Counted from the first letter of the stretch, positions 25,184 through 42,154 are shown. The stretch: DNA of 64,000 nucleotides from Limnohabitans sp. Rim28 (GCF_000293865.2 NZ_ALKN02000003.1:203571-267570); one strand, 5' to 3'. Notes: generated from the letters alone by a model not told the origin. Made by a program: numbers and translations.

Positions 25184-26317
25184 TCATGCTTTGCGGCCCA
25201 GGCGTTCTGCTTCGCGGCGCTCCAGCAGGTCGAGCATCCAGGCGACACGTTGGGGCATGGCGCGATTCGGGAAATACGCCTTGTTGCCCGTTTGCTGAAC
25301 GGCATCGCGACAGCCTTGTACCAAGCCCACGATCGCTTCCAGTGGTTCAGGCGTGTGCGCGCTCACGCGGATCCAATGCACCTGCGTCCACGCACTCGCC
25401 AGCAGCATGAGTTTGCGTGTGGTGCTGACCACCGTGCGCTTGTTGACCGAATCCAAACCATCGCGGCGCAGTTGGTGGCCAATTTCGGCGTAAATCATGC
25501 TGGCCGCGCAAATGGCAGCGCGGCAATCGGGCGGCAAGGCCGCGATGCCGGAGTGGGCTTGCTTGTACAGGCGGTCGGCCTCTTCCAAAAGGCGTGCCAC
25601 CACACCGGCAATGGCGGGCGTGAACAAGGGCGCGGCCATCCACTCTTCGGGGTTCACGCCGGCTTCGACCAGCCAGCGGCGCGGCAGGTACAGGCGGCCA
25701 ATGCTGGCGTCGTGACCGACGTCGCGGGCGATGTTGGTCAGTTGCATGGCGACACCCAGCTCACAGGCGCGTGCCAAGGTGTCCATGCTTTGTGGTCCCA
25801 TGATCCAGCTCATCATGGCGCCCACACTGCCCGCCACCCTTGCGCCATACGCGTGCAGGTCTTCGATGCTGTCGTAGGTGCGGCCTGCAGCATCCCAGGC
25901 AAAACCTTCGATCAGGGCATCGAGCAAATGGCGAGGCAGCTTGTACTGCTGCACCAAGAGACTCAAGGCATGGTCTTCGACATGGTCGTGCGGTGTGCTC
26001 GCGTAAATGGCGTCCAAGCGCTCTTGCAGCACCACCAAGGGCTGATCGCCGGGTGCGGCCTCGTCCACCAGGTCATCCGCCACACGGCAAAAGGCATAGA
26101 GGGCGATGGCGGCAGTGCGCACGCGCAGCGGCAGCAAACGGCTGGCTGCAAAAAACGTTTTCGAGCCACCCTGCATCATGGCCACGCAAGCTTGCAGGTC
26201 ATGCGAGTCGAAGTCGAGTTCTTGCAGCACCACGTGTGCCGTGGGCTGGTTGGCTGCAGGCTTGGCCACAGCGCTCAAGTGGCTGGGCAGGTTGGTCACG
26301 CGTTCAGGCATGGACAT
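25184..26317 (-). CDS. crtB: Phytoene synthase CrtB
   Basis: 377 residues. Condenses two geranylgeranyl diphosphates to phytoene. Both Asp-rich motifs are seen: AFCRVADDLVDEAA and NIARDVGHDASIGRLYLPRR. Squalene/phytoene synthase fold, soluble or membrane-associated. Start overlaps the crtI stop by 14 bp (ATG 26317) or 8 bp (ATG 26311). The N-terminus has about 30 extra residues before the catalytic core. Confidence 0.96.
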   Translation of the reverse strand: MSMPERVTNLPSHLSAVAKPAANQPTAHVVLQELDFDSHDLQACVAMMQGGSKTFFAASRLLPLRVRTAAIALYAFCRVADDLVDEAAPGDQPLVVLQERLDAIYASTPHDHVEDHALSLLVQQYKLPRHLLDALIEGFAWDAAGRTYDSIEDLHAYGARVAGSVGAMMSWIMGPQSMDTLARACELGVAMQLTNIARDVGHDASIGRLYLPRRWLVEAGVNPEEWMAAPLFTPAIAGVVARLLEEADRLYKQAHSGIAALPPDCRAAICAASMIYAEIGHQLRRDGLDSVNKRTVVSTTRKLMLLASAWTQVHWIRVSAHTPEPLEAIVGLVQGCRDAVQQTGNKAYFPNRAMPQRVAWMLDLLERREAERLGRKA

Positions 26318-27875
26318 GGGGAACCACCGTTTCCAAGGCTTTGGCAGACATCAACACGCCCGGCACGCCCGCGCCGGGGTGGGTGCTGGCCCCCACCACA
26401 AACAGGCCCGGCACGTCTTCGCTGCGGTTGTGCGGACGGAACCAAGCGCTTTGCAGCAGCAGCGGCTCCAGGCCAAATCCTGCGCCCTTGTAAGACCACA
26501 AGTTGTCACGAAAATCCTGCGGCGTGCTGACCTTGCTGGTCACGATGTGTTCGCGCAAACCCGGCAGCACGCTGGCCTCTAAGCTTTCGGCAATGGCGGC
26601 ACGGTAGGTCTCGGCAAAGGCAGGCCAGTCGGTGCCACTGTCCAGGTGCGGAACGGGCGAGAGCACATAAAAAGTGTCGCAGCCCTCCGGCGCCAGCGAG
26701 GGGTCGGTGGCCGTGGGGCGGTGCAAATACAGGCTGAAGTCTTTGGCGAGTTTGTGCTTTTGGAAAATGTCTTGCAGCAGGCCCTTGTAGCGCGGGCCCA
26801 GCACCATCATGTGGTGCGGCACGTCTGGGTATTGCTTGGAGGTGCCGAAGTACCAGACAAACAGGCCCATGGAGTATTTGCCGTTGGCAATCTTGCGGTC
26901 TGTCCAGACGCGGCGGTGCTCGGGGGCCACCAGGTTTTTGTAGGTCCAGGCGGTGTCGCCATTGCTCACCACGATGTCTGCGGGCACGAATTCGCCATTT
27001 TGCAGTTCCACACCACAGGCGCGGCGATGCGCAATGCGGATTTGCGTCACAGGTGCGTTGCAGCGCAGCGGCACGCCGCGCTCTGCCAGCAGACCCACCA
27101 GGCCTTTCACAATGGCCCCAGTCCCGCCCATGGCCGAGTGCACGCCCCAGGAGCGCTCCAGCGAATTGATCAGGGCGTAGGCGCAGGTCACGGCAAAGGG
27201 GTTGCCGCCGATCAACAGTGGATGAAAGCTCATCACGATGCGCAGCTTGTCGTTGCGCATGTGCTTGGCCACCAGGCTGTAGAGGCTGCGCCAGGCGCCC
27301 ATGCGCAAGAAGTCGGGGATGGCGGCCACAAGATCGCTGACCTTGTCAAAGGCCATGTCGCCCATGCCTTCAAAACCCAAGGTTTTGCAGCGCTCGGCTT
27401 CTTCCAAAAAGCGCTCGTAACCGGGCAGGTCATCGGGCTCAAAGCGCGCCACTTCGGCGCGCATGTGCTCGGGGTCGCCGTTGTAGTCAAACCAAGAGCC
27501 ATCGGCAAAACGCACGCGGTAAAACGGGTCCATGGCCACCAGCTTCACGTCGTCTGCAAAACGCTTGCCACACAGCGCCCAAAGCTCTTCGAGCAAAAAG
27601 GGTGCGGTGATGATGGTGGGGCCGGCATCGAAGGTGAAGCCGTCTTGATGGTGTACATAGGCACGGCCACCGGGGGCGTCGAGTTTTTCAAAGACTTTGA
27701 CCTCGTAGCCCTTGACGCTCAAGCGGATCGCTGCAGCCAGACCCCCAAAGCCGCTGCCAATCACCACGGCCACTGGGCGTTGATGGGCTGGCGCCTGGGC
27801 CGTTGGGTCGGAGCGCTTGGGTGTGACCGGGATGCCGAAACCCTCGGTGCGGTAGGTCTGTGTGTTGCTGTTCAT
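26304..27875 (-). CDS. crtI: Phytoene desaturase CrtI
   Basis: 523 residues. FAD-binding fold near the N-terminus (VAVVIGSGFGGLAAAIRLS, about 36-54) followed by EKLDAPGGRA, and the C-terminal GLFVVGASTHPGAGVPGVLM motif. Desaturates phytoene to neurosporene or lycopene; in this pathway type a three-step enzyme making neurosporene is expected but step number cannot be read from sequence. Starts 7 bp after puhE. Confidence 0.96.
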   Translation of the reverse strand: MNSNTQTYRTEGFGIPVTPKRSDPTAQAPAHQRPVAVVIGSGFGGLAAAIRLSVKGYEVKVFEKLDAPGGRAYVHHQDGFTFDAGPTIITAPFLLEELWALCGKRFADDVKLVAMDPFYRVRFADGSWFDYNGDPEHMRAEVARFEPDDLPGYERFLEEAERCKTLGFEGMGDMAFDKVSDLVAAIPDFLRMGAWRSLYSLVAKHMRNDKLRIVMSFHPLLIGGNPFAVTCAYALINSLERSWGVHSAMGGTGAIVKGLVGLLAERGVPLRCNAPVTQIRIAHRRACGVELQNGEFVPADIVVSNGDTAWTYKNLVAPEHRRVWTDRKIANGKYSMGLFVWYFGTSKQYPDVPHHMMVLGPRYKGLLQDIFQKHKLAKDFSLYLHRPTATDPSLAPEGCDTFYVLSPVPHLDSGTDWPAFAETYRAAIAESLEASVLPGLREHIVTSKVSTPQDFRDNLWSYKGAGFGLEPLLLQSAWFRPHNRSEDVPGLFVVGASTHPGAGVPGVLMSAKALETVVPHVHA

Positions 27876-27882
27876 GGGGCCT

Positions 27883-28668
27883 TCAAGGGGGTGTGGTCAA
27901 AGCCGGTTTGGTGGTCTGGCCCATGGCCCAACCCCACAGCCGCTCCAGTGGCCAAGGAAAAATCATGATGACGTGTTCAACAATCGCCAGACCCAGCAAA
28001 GTGGCCAGCATGACCCAGCCGGTGGTGATGGCCACAGCGCCTTGTTGCGCCAGCCACACCAACCAGAACCAGGTGCCCATGGCCACGCTCATGGACAGCA
28101 CAAACCACAGCGACATGCCGGTGGTGGTGCGGAAATAACTGGCCAGGTAGGTGAGGTGCTCGGGCAGGTATTGCGCGCCGTTTTGCGGCACACCAAAAAA
28201 CAAATTCAGTTTGGCCGACAGGCGCATGCACCACAGCAGCGCAAAGGTGCAAATGGCCACATGGCTGGTTTGTCCCTCTTGCATCCAACACAGAATGGCA
28301 AAGTTGGCCAGCAAGGCCAGCTCGTGGTAGAGCATGACCTGCACCGATTGCACAAAGCGCGCCCACCCTGTGACGCCTGAGTCCAGCGGGGTTTTGCGCG
28401 GCCCGGTGATCCAGCCGGTCAAAAAAGCCAACTCGTGCCAGCCCCACATGACAATCACGCTGCCAAAGGCAAGGTAAGCGTTGAACACGCTGACCTCTTG
28501 CATGCTGTGGGCCACGCCCCAAAAACTCAAAGCCAAAAGCACCGTCCAACCTGCCAGGCTGAAACGGAAGCTGCGCGCTGGCAGCCGGTCGAGCCACAAA
28601 ATCACGCCCGTGCCGAGCCACCAGCACAGTGCCGTGAATACGCAGGCCCAAACGACTTCAGTCACCAT
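27883..28668 (-). CDS. puhE: Photosynthetic complex assembly protein PuhE
   Basis: 261 residues, about seven membrane helices (DUF3623 type). [21 protein letters not shown] and [20 protein letters not shown] are typical segments. In Rhodobacter PuhE modulates reaction-centre assembly and bacteriochlorophyll levels. Its start overlaps the acsF stop by 7 bp. Confidence 0.93.
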   Translation of the reverse strand: MVTEVVWACVFTALCWWLGTGVILWLDRLPARSFRFSLAGWTVLLALSFWGVAHSMQEVSVFNAYLAFGSVIVMWGWHELAFLTGWITGPRKTPLDSGVTGWARFVQSVQVMLYHELALLANFAILCWMQEGQTSHVAICTFALLWCMRLSAKLNLFFGVPQNGAQYLPEHLTYLASYFRTTTGMSLWFVLSMSVAMGTWFWLVWLAQQGAVAITTGWVMLATLLGLAIVEHVIMIFPWPLERLWGWAMGQTTKPALTTPP

Positions 28669-29744
28669 GCCGGTTCCATGCGGACCTGGGGCGACAGGTC
28701 TTGTTCAATCACCGGCATGAAGTACAGACGGGCAAAGGTGGCCGCCGCTTTGACGGCGCACACGCCTTGCTGCAGCTTGCCCAAAACACCGCCACGCGCC
28801 TTGGCTTTTTCCATGGCTTGCGAAATCGCAAACAAGCGCTCCAGGCCTCGGCGGAAGTTGGGGTGGTCGGTGTCCAGCGCCAAGGGGAAGACCTGCTTGG
28901 TGATTTCGGTGGTGATGCGGAACACCTGGTAGTCGTACTCGCTCGAATCGAGCCCCATGGCCTCGTGCAGCATGGGGCGGGTGTGGTCACGCACGTACAT
29001 GGTGGCGTACACGGCCAGCAAGAAAAAGCGAATCCACAACTTGTTGCCGCCGCTGAGCAGCTTGGGGTTGGCGCGCATGATCAAGGCAAACGATTCGCCA
29101 TGGCGGAACTCGTCGTTGCACCACAGCTCAAACCAGCGAAAAATGGGATGGAAACGTTTTTCCGGGTGTTTTTCGAGCTGGCGGAAGATGGTGATGTAGC
29201 GCGCGTAGCCAATTTTTTCGGACAGGTAGGTCGCGTAGTAAATGTATTTGGGCTTGAAGAAGGTGTACTTCTTGGTGCGCTTCAAGTTGCCCAGGTCGAT
29301 GCCCAGATTGAAGTCGCGCAACGACAGGTTGATGAAGCCCGCGTGGCGCGATTCGTCACGCGCCAGATAGGTCATGAGCTGCTTGATGTCGGGGTTGCTG
29401 ACGTTTTTGCGGATCTCGTTGTAAAGCACACAACCGGAAAACTCAGACGTGAGCGAGCTGACCAAAAAATCCATGAACTCCTGGCGCATCTCGGGCGAGA
29501 GACTGGCCATGCCCGCAGCCACTTCGCCGGCAAAGGCTTCGTCGCGCTGGAAGTGGTCGTGGTTGTTGTCGCCCTCGTACTCGGCCATCATCCGGTCCCA
29601 TTCGGCACGCACCGGCTCGATGTTGATGCGGTCCATGGCCGCAAAGTCGGTGGTGTAAAAACGCGGGCTGATCATGTCGTCGTGCACGGCCTTTTTGTTG
29701 GCATCTTCAGCGGTTTCGATGGTGTGGACGGCATTGGCGGTCAT
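28662..29744 (-). CDS. acsF: Aerobic Mg-protoporphyrin IX monomethyl ester cyclase AcsF
   Basis: 360 residues from ATG 29744, chosen for the GGAG 6-9 bp upstream. Di-iron oxidative cyclase that forms ring E using O2. Metal-site motifs: [24 protein letters not shown] and [12 protein letters not shown]. No anaerobic bchE is found in the window, consistent with pigment synthesis that needs oxygen. Part of the puh segment of the minus-strand superoperon. Confidence 0.96.
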   Translation of the reverse strand: MTANAVHTIETAEDANKKAVHDDMISPRFYTTDFAAMDRINIEPVRAEWDRMMAEYEGDNNHDHFQRDEAFAGEVAAGMASLSPEMRQEFMDFLVSSLTSEFSGCVLYNEIRKNVSNPDIKQLMTYLARDESRHAGFINLSLRDFNLGIDLGNLKRTKKYTFFKPKYIYYATYLSEKIGYARYITIFRQLEKHPEKRFHPIFRWFELWCNDEFRHGESFALIMRANPKLLSGGNKLWIRFFLLAVYATMYVRDHTRPMLHEAMGLDSSEYDYQVFRITTEITKQVFPLALDTDHPNFRRGLERLFAISQAMEKAKARGGVLGKLQQGVCAVKAAATFARLYFMPVIEQDLSPQVRMEPAW

Positions 29745-29773
29745 GGGCTTCTCCGGTGCGGGATGTTTCAATG

Positions 29774-30235
29774 TCAGGGGGCTTTGTAGCCAGCCAGTCG
29801 CAGGCTGGCAAACACGGCGGCGTTGCTGGGGCCAAACGATTCAAGGTCAATGCGCTGGCCGGTACTGGGGTCTTGCAGGGTCATGCGGCCATCGGTGCGG
29901 CCGATCAACAAAAAGGGGGCTTCTTTGCCCAAGTTTTCACGCTGGCGTTCGCGCGCCAAGGCCCGAAGGGTGCTGCGCAAAAAACCTTGTTCACCCGAGA
30001 ACTGGGCCACCTGCTGGCCCGTGCGGACGTCGAGCACGGCGATGTCGCCGCTGGGCATATCGCGAAACTGCAGGTCGCGTTGCCACTGCACGGCAGCGTC
30101 GGGCGTGCGCGGGTCCAGACCCGACCAGCGGGCCAGTCCCACGGCGATCAGCATCGACAGCAGCATCACGCCGATCCAGGCCATGGGTCGGTTCAGGCTG
30201 TGAACCTGCCAGCCGTGCTTGGGCATGGTGTTCAT
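29774..30235 (-). CDS. puhC: Photosynthetic complex assembly protein PuhC
   Basis: 153 residues: one N-terminal membrane helix (about 18-38) and a periplasmic domain with [16 protein letters not shown] and the [19 protein letters not shown] core. Needed for normal RC-LH1 assembly in Rhodobacter. ATGA overlap with puhB at 30232-30235. Confidence 0.92.
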   Translation of the reverse strand: MNTMPKHGWQVHSLNRPMAWIGVMLLSMLIAVGLARWSGLDPRTPDAAVQWQRDLQFRDMPSGDIAVLDVRTGQQVAQFSGEQGFLRSTLRALARERQRENLGKEAPFLLIGRTDGRMTLQDPSTGQRIDLESFGPSNAAVFASLRLAGYKAP

Positions 30236-30888
30236 GCCAACATGCCTTGCTTGGGTGCGTGGGCGGGTTCGCTCGCAGGCGCATCACCCAAGTGCAAGCT
30301 TTGACCTGCCCGTTCGGCGCGCCACAGGGCCAGGAGTTGCTCGCCCACTTGGACGCTGTTGGGCACGCAGCGCAGTGTGGGCTGCGGTTGTGTGATGTGC
30401 CATGCGCGTTGGTGCGGCCACAGGTGGGCCCAACCAATGCGGTCTTCAGGATGCAAAGCCAGAGCGATGTCACCCGTGCCAGCGCCCTGGGCCTTCAAAG
30501 AAGCGCCCGCGATGCGTTTGAAGGGCAGGTTGAAGGTCAGCGTGAGCACGATGCCAATCCGCATGACCACGCGCTTGTTGGTCAGGGTGTAGAGCGTGCT
30601 GCGGGCAGAAAACCACGCAGTGCCCAAAAGCAAGCCCAAAGCCAAGGCATACAGACTGCCCGCCACCACCAAGGGTTTCCAATCCATCTGGCCCTCGGGC
30701 GCGGTCAGGTTGATGGCCTGCACCGCCAACATCAGCGCAAAGTACAGCGCGACTTTGCGAACATGAAAGGCGTGAATGGCCAAGCGCTGCCAGTCGGGTG
30801 CGCCCTGCCAGACCACGCGCTCACCCGGGGGCAAAGCGCTGGGCAAACCGGGTGCGGCTTCCCACTCGTGTTCGTGGGAGGCTTTCAT
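30232..30888 (-). CDS. puhB: Photosynthetic complex assembly protein PuhB
   Basis: 218 residues from ATG 30888. N-terminal LPPGERVVWQGAPDWQRLA is the PuhB hallmark, followed by membrane helices and a bacterial PH-like domain (STLYTLTNKRVVMRIGI). Assists reaction-centre assembly. Start overlaps the puhA stop by 4 bp; stop overlaps the puhC start by 4 bp. Confidence 0.93.
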   Translation of the reverse strand: MKASHEHEWEAAPGLPSALPPGERVVWQGAPDWQRLAIHAFHVRKVALYFALMLAVQAINLTAPEGQMDWKPLVVAGSLYALALGLLLGTAWFSARSTLYTLTNKRVVMRIGIVLTLTFNLPFKRIAGASLKAQGAGTGDIALALHPEDRIGWAHLWPHQRAWHITQPQPTLRCVPNSVQVGEQLLALWRAERAGQSLHLGDAPASEPAHAPKQGMLA

Positions 30889-31646
30889 ATGATGGGTTCC
30901 TGGCGCTCTGGGGTGGCGTACAAAGTGCCCGCACCGTAGTAGGCGGTGATTTTTTCTTCCTCGAGCAAGGTGATCTGGTCGTTCGATTTGGTTTGCGGCA
31001 CGTTGGCAAACTGGTGCGCCAAAATCGCTTGCACATGCGAGCCATCTTTTTTGATGCGCGCAAAGTTCATGGGCAGTAAGACGCGTTTGTCGGAGTTGAC
31101 CAATTGCACTTCGGCGTAGCGAAACACCATTTCCATGCGGTCCACCCACAGGTCGACCACAGTGCCCGCAACAATTTTGTCTGCCCCCCAGACCGGCAGA
31201 CCGCGCGGGTCCACGTCTCGCTTGGCCACCGAGTGGTCGGTGGCGATGCGCATGGGCACGATTTTCGGGTGGCCGTGTTCCATGTCGGGCACGTCGGCGC
31301 GCATGGCCCAGGCGCCAGGACCGACACCCGCCAACAAGGGGTCACCCACGGGCTCTAGGGGAGCGCCGTTCCAGCGGTGCGTGGGCTGGGCGCTGTATTC
31401 ACCGTCGGGGCGGTTCAGGTCGGGCGACAGGTAGGTGTGACCGTCTTCGGTTTTGTAGCTCACCGGTTCTGGCACGGGCGGCCAGCCTTCGATCTTGGGG
31501 CCGTTTTCACGACCCGAATCCATGGGGTAGCCCTCGCGGTGGCTTTCGCGCACGAGGTAATAAATCAGCCCGGCAAAAAATGCCCAGAACATGTACAACA
31601 CGATTTGGGCCACATCGATGTACTGTGTGATTGCGCCTGTTTCCAT
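30885..31646 (-). CDS. puhA: Photosynthetic reaction centre H subunit
   Basis: 253 residues. One N-terminal membrane helix (ITQYIDVAQIVLYMFWAFFA) then a cytoplasmic PRC-barrel domain (VWGADKIVAGTVVDLWVDR). Caps the L and M subunits on the cytoplasmic side and shapes proton delivery to QB. AGGAG lies in front of the ATG (31655-31659 on the plus strand reads tctcct). lhaA is immediately upstream. Confidence 0.97.
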   Translation of the reverse strand: METGAITQYIDVAQIVLYMFWAFFAGLIYYLVRESHREGYPMDSGRENGPKIEGWPPVPEPVSYKTEDGHTYLSPDLNRPDGEYSAQPTHRWNGAPLEPVGDPLLAGVGPGAWAMRADVPDMEHGHPKIVPMRIATDHSVAKRDVDPRGLPVWGADKIVAGTVVDLWVDRMEMVFRYAEVQLVNSDKRVLLPMNFARIKKDGSHVQAILAHQFANVPQTKSNDQITLLEEEKITAYYGAGTLYATPERQEPII

Positions 31647-31674
31647 GGCTGTTCTCCTTCAAAAAATCAATGCA

Positions 31675-33141
31675 TCAGCCCGGCAGTTGTGCCAAGCCAA
31701 AGGGTTGGGGGGGTGTGTGGGTGTTGGTTTTTGGGGCCTCTGCCCGCGCAGCCAAACGGCTGGCACGCAACATGGGGCCCAAGGCCACCAGCACGACAAA
31801 CAACAAATACATTTCCACGTGGTAGACAAAGCTGTAGGCGGTGATGGGGGTGACCAGCACCTCACCCAAAGCGCCTGACATGGCCAGCACCGACACGCCG
31901 TCGCGTAAAGCCCCGCCCAGCGCCATCGCCGCGCCCGCGCTGGTGGCTTGCACTGCGCCCCAGGTGCCGATGACCAGGCCGCCGAGCTTGCCCAGCGGGC
32001 TGCCGTCTTGGGCCATGCCCATGGCGGTGACCAGCATGCCCACGGAAAACAAACCGCCGCTGAAACCGATCAGGCCCACGCCGATGCGGAACATCCAGGC
32101 CGCCTCAAGCGGACCCGAAAAAATCACCATCGCAAACGCGGGCAAACCCAACAGCACACCCAGGCTGGCCAGGCGGCAGGCGTGCATGCCACCCACCAGC
32201 CAGCGTGCTGACAACAAGAAAGCCAGCAAAGCGCCACCGGCACTCAAAGCCGTGAGGGCGCTCGTTGAGCCCACATCGAGTTTCAAAATCTCGGCGGCGT
32301 AAGGCTCCAGCACGATGTCTTGCATGTTGAAGGCGAAAGTGCCCAGAGCCAGCGTCCACAAAAAGCGACGCATTTGGGGCTCGGCCATGAGTTCGCGCCA
32401 GCTGTTCGCAAAGCCACCGGCTTCGCGGCGACCGCGCTTGGTGCCACGGGCTTCTTGTTTCCACAAGGCAGCCAGGTTCATCACCGCCACCATCACGGCG
32501 CAGCCTTGCACCAGCTGGATGAGTTTTTGCGGACTGAAGTCAGCGAGCAAGGTGCCAAACACCGCGCTGCTGACGATCATGCCCACCAAGAGCATGCTGT
32601 AGAGCAAGGCCACTACACGGGGGCGTTTGTCGTCGGTGGCCAAATCGTGTGCCAGGGCCATGCCCGCGGTTTGCGTGACCTGGATGCCGGTGCCCACCAG
32701 CACAAAGGCCAGGCATGCGCCCAGCTGGCCCACCCACAGGTTGGCTGCCTCGGGCTCGGACAAGAGCAACAAGGCAAAAGGCATGATGGACAGGCCGCCA
32801 AACAGCAGCAAGGTGCCGGTCCACATGTAAGGAATGCGGCGCAGACCCAGCGCCGAGGGGTGCGTGTCGCTGCGGTAGCCGATCAAGGTGCGCAAGGGCG
32901 CAAACACCATGGGAATGGCGACTGCCAGGGCCACCCACCAAGCGGGCACCTGCAACTCCACAATCATGACCCGGTTGAGCGTCCCCACCAAGAGCGCGGT
33001 CACCATGCCGATCACCACCTGGAACAGCGACAGGCGCAAGAGGCGCGCCATCGGCAGCTCGGGCGAGGCCGCGTCGGCAAACGGCATGAAGCGCGTGCCG
33101 TAGGCCGTGAACCAGCGGGGCATGGGAACGCGCAGTTTCAT
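31675..33141 (-). CDS. lhaA: BCH-family transporter LhaA, LH1 assembly factor
   Basis: 488 residues from ATG 33141, which overlaps the bchM stop (ATGA). Paralogue of PucC at 11253-12635: FADAASPELPMARLLRLSLF, GTLNRVMIVEL, APLRTLIGYRSDTH. About twelve membrane helices. Position between bchM and puhA is that of LhaA, needed for LH1 assembly. A GTG at 33153 could extend it by four residues. Confidence 0.94.
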   Translation of the reverse strand: MKLRVPMPRWFTAYGTRFMPFADAASPELPMARLLRLSLFQVVIGMVTALLVGTLNRVMIVELQVPAWWVALAVAIPMVFAPLRTLIGYRSDTHPSALGLRRIPYMWTGTLLLFGGLSIMPFALLLLSEPEAANLWVGQLGACLAFVLVGTGIQVTQTAGMALAHDLATDDKRPRVVALLYSMLLVGMIVSSAVFGTLLADFSPQKLIQLVQGCAVMVAVMNLAALWKQEARGTKRGRREAGGFANSWRELMAEPQMRRFLWTLALGTFAFNMQDIVLEPYAAEILKLDVGSTSALTALSAGGALLAFLLSARWLVGGMHACRLASLGVLLGLPAFAMVIFSGPLEAAWMFRIGVGLIGFSGGLFSVGMLVTAMGMAQDGSPLGKLGGLVIGTWGAVQATSAGAAMALGGALRDGVSVLAMSGALGEVLVTPITAYSFVYHVEMYLLFVVLVALGPMLRASRLAARAEAPKTNTHTPPQPFGLAQLPG

Positions 33142-33848
33142 GAGCGGGTCCACTCCCAGGCTTGTGAGGTGTAAAAACCGCTGGCTACGCGCTGCATGCG
33201 CGCGCCTTGCCAGCCCTGCAGGTCGCTGTGGTTTTGCATGCGTTGCAGCAAATCGGCGTGCGCCACAGGCGAGAGCGAGGGCGAACGGTCGCTGCGCGGA
33301 AACAGGCGGCCCGCGCCGTGCATCAGGGCCAACAGGGGCGTGCGCGGCGCGAAGGTGAAGACCATGGAGCCGCGCGTGCGCTGCGCCAAACCGGCCAAAG
33401 CTTCGGCAATTTGGTCGCTGTCGTAGTGGATCAGCGAGTCCATGCAGACCACATGGTCGAAGTGGCCCAAGTCGGGGCTGAGCATGTCACCCGACAAAAA
33501 TTCCACCGAGCCAGACAGGGTGGGGTGTTCGGCCGCCATGCGTTCGGCAGCGAGCTTGACCAAAGTGGGCGAGAGGTCGATGGCCACGACCTCGGCCCCG
33601 CGCAGCGCCGCTTGCAGGGCCAGGGCGCCGGTGCCGCAACCGGCATCCAGCACGCGCTTGCCGCGCAGGTCTTGCGGCAGCCACGACAGCAGCGTCTCGC
33701 GCATGGTGTCCCGCCCGGCGCGCACGGTGGCGCGGATGCGACCTACCGGCTCGTTCGAGGTCAGGCGCGCCCAGGCATCGGCCGCGGTGCGGTCAAAGTA
33801 GTGCTCAATCTGGCTGCGGCGTTGTTCGTAGGCGGTGGTGCTGTTCAT
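33138..33848 (-). CDS. bchM: Mg-protoporphyrin IX O-methyltransferase BchM
   Basis: 236 residues. S-adenosylmethionine-binding motif VLDAGCGTGALALQAA (about 66-81), then VVAIDLSPTLV. Methylates the ring-C propionate of Mg-protoporphyrin IX, producing the AcsF substrate. Starts 32 bp after bchL. Confidence 0.96.
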   Translation of the reverse strand: MNSTTAYEQRRSQIEHYFDRTAADAWARLTSNEPVGRIRATVRAGRDTMRETLLSWLPQDLRGKRVLDAGCGTGALALQAALRGAEVVAIDLSPTLVKLAAERMAAEHPTLSGSVEFLSGDMLSPDLGHFDHVVCMDSLIHYDSDQIAEALAGLAQRTRGSMVFTFAPRTPLLALMHGAGRLFPRSDRSPSLSPVAHADLLQRMQNHSDLQGWQGARMQRVASGFYTSQAWEWTRS

Positions 33849-33880
33849 GTCTTGCTTTCAATACGTTTTTTCCGTGCGGA

Positions 33881-38590
<4,710 letters not shown>

Positions 38591-38616
<26 letters not shown>

Positions 38617-40261
38617 CGTAGAGCGTCTCCACGGTGATGGTCGCCACGCCCTGGTCTTGGGCAAATCGTTCGGTGTTGCGGCGCGCTTTGCCCCGCACAA
38701 AGAACGGGATCTTGCCCAGCTCCTTTTCGGCTTCGGGGCTCCAGGTGGCTTGGTTCGAAGCGGCTTGGGCGGGGGCGGCGACCTTTTGAACGCTGTCGGT
38801 GCTCAATGTTTCGGTGGGCGCGTGAGCTGCCACAGGCATTGGCGTCGTGGTTGCAACGGGTGCGCTAAGTGGTGCGCTAACAGGTGCAGCGACGATCGGA
38901 GCCACGTTCTCTGCCGCAGGCCGTGTGCTGCCCAAATGCGAGGGCGCAGCCCCGGCATGGAACTCGAAGTCTTCGCGGAACATGCCGATCAGGTGTTCTT
39001 CCAGGCCCATCATCAGTGGGTGCACCCAGGTGTCGAACAGCACGTTGGCGCCTTCAAAACCCATTTGCGGCGCATAGCGGGCGGGGAAGTCCTGCACATG
39101 CACCGGGGCCGAAATCACGGCGCAGGGAATGCCTTGGCGCTTGGCGATGTGGCGCTCCATTTGCGTGCCCAAAATCAGCTCGGGCTGCAGCGATTGGATC
39201 TGGGTTTCGACTTCCAGATAGTCGTCGGTGATCAGGGCTTCGACCCCGTAGCGCTTGCCGCAATCGCGCACTTCGCGGGCAAATTCGCGGCTGTAGCTGC
39301 CCAGGCCCACCACCTCAAAGCCCATCTCCTGGCTGGCGATGCGGGCGGCGGCCACCACGTGGGTGGCGTCGCCAAAAATGTAGACCCGCTTGCCGGTCAG
39401 GTAGGTCGAGTCGACCGACTTGGCGTACCAGTGGGCGTGTGCATTGCTCGGGTCTTGTGCGGGCTGGGGCAGGCCGGTCAGCGTGCAGACTTCGGCGATG
39501 AAGTCGCGCGTGGCGTGACTTCCCAGGGGCACGGTCTTGGTGTAAGGCTGGTCGAACTGGCGTTGCAACCACTGGGCTGCGGCCAGGCCAATTTCGGGGT
39601 AGAGCACCACGTTGAAGTCGGCTTCGGCCAGTTTTTGCACATCGGCGACGCTCGCGCTCAAAGGCGCGACCACGGCGACATCGACACCGAGTTGGTTCAG
39701 CAGCTGGGTGATTTCCTTGACGTCGTCGCGGTGGCGAAAACCCAGGGCGCTGGGGCCTAGGATGTTGCAGCTGGGGCGGGCCTTGGCGGGTTTGTTGGCT
39801 GTTTCAGATGGGTCGGCAGGCTTGTGCACCAGGTGACGGCACAGTTGGTAAAAGGTTTCGCTGGCGCCCCAGTTTTCCTTGCGCTGGTAAGACGGCAGCT
39901 CCAGCGCCACCACGGGGATGGTCAGCTGCAGCGCTTGGGCCAAGCCGCCCGGGTCGTCCTGGATGAGCTCAGCCGTGCACGATGAGCCCACCAACATGGC
40001 AGCTGGATTGAAGCGCGCCATGGCTTGGCGTGCAGCGTCTTTGAAGAGTTCTGCCGTATCGCCACCCAGATCGCGCGCCTGGAAGGTGGTGTAGGTGACG
40101 GGCGGGCGGCGCGGCAGGCGCTCGATCATGGTGAACAGCAGATCGGCATAGGTGTCGCCTTGAGGGGCGTGCAGCACGTAGTGCACGTCCGTCATGGCGG
40201 TGGCCACGCGCATCGCGCCCACATGGGGCGGTCCTTCGTAAGTCCAGAGCGTCAGTTGCAT
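38591..40261 (-). CDS. bchB: Dark-operative protochlorophyllide reductase subunit B
   Basis: 556 residues from ATG 40261. Starts [18 protein letters not shown]; Asp36 (APQGDTYAD) is the residue that in Rhodobacter BchB acts as the unusual fourth ligand of the [4Fe-4S] cluster. The C-terminal roughly 50 residues form the POR_N tail ([18 protein letters not shown]). An Ala/Pro-rich linker of about 60 residues separates them and looks longer than usual. Partner of BchN. Confidence 0.97.
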
Positions 40262-40278
40262 GGGGTGTTCCTGCGCTT

Positions 40279-42080
<1,802 letters not shown>

Positions 42081-42113
42081 GGAGAACCTGATGGGGTGTT
42101 GGGGCTTGGAGTG

Positions 42114-42154
42114 AATGTAAGTCTGGACATACAGTGTGTCAACATAAATTGACA
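42114..42154 (-). promoter_or_regulatory. bchF promoter with PpsR-type palindrome on the -35
   Basis: On the minus strand TTGACA (42142-42137), 17 bases, TACATT (42119-42114). The palindrome TGTCAACATAAATTGACA at 42137-42154 is a perfect TGT-N12-ACA site and covers the -35 box. In Rhodobacter, PpsR/CrtJ binds this consensus and represses under oxygen or light. It lies between bchF and ppaA, so it could also affect the plus-strand unit. Confidence 0.85.
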
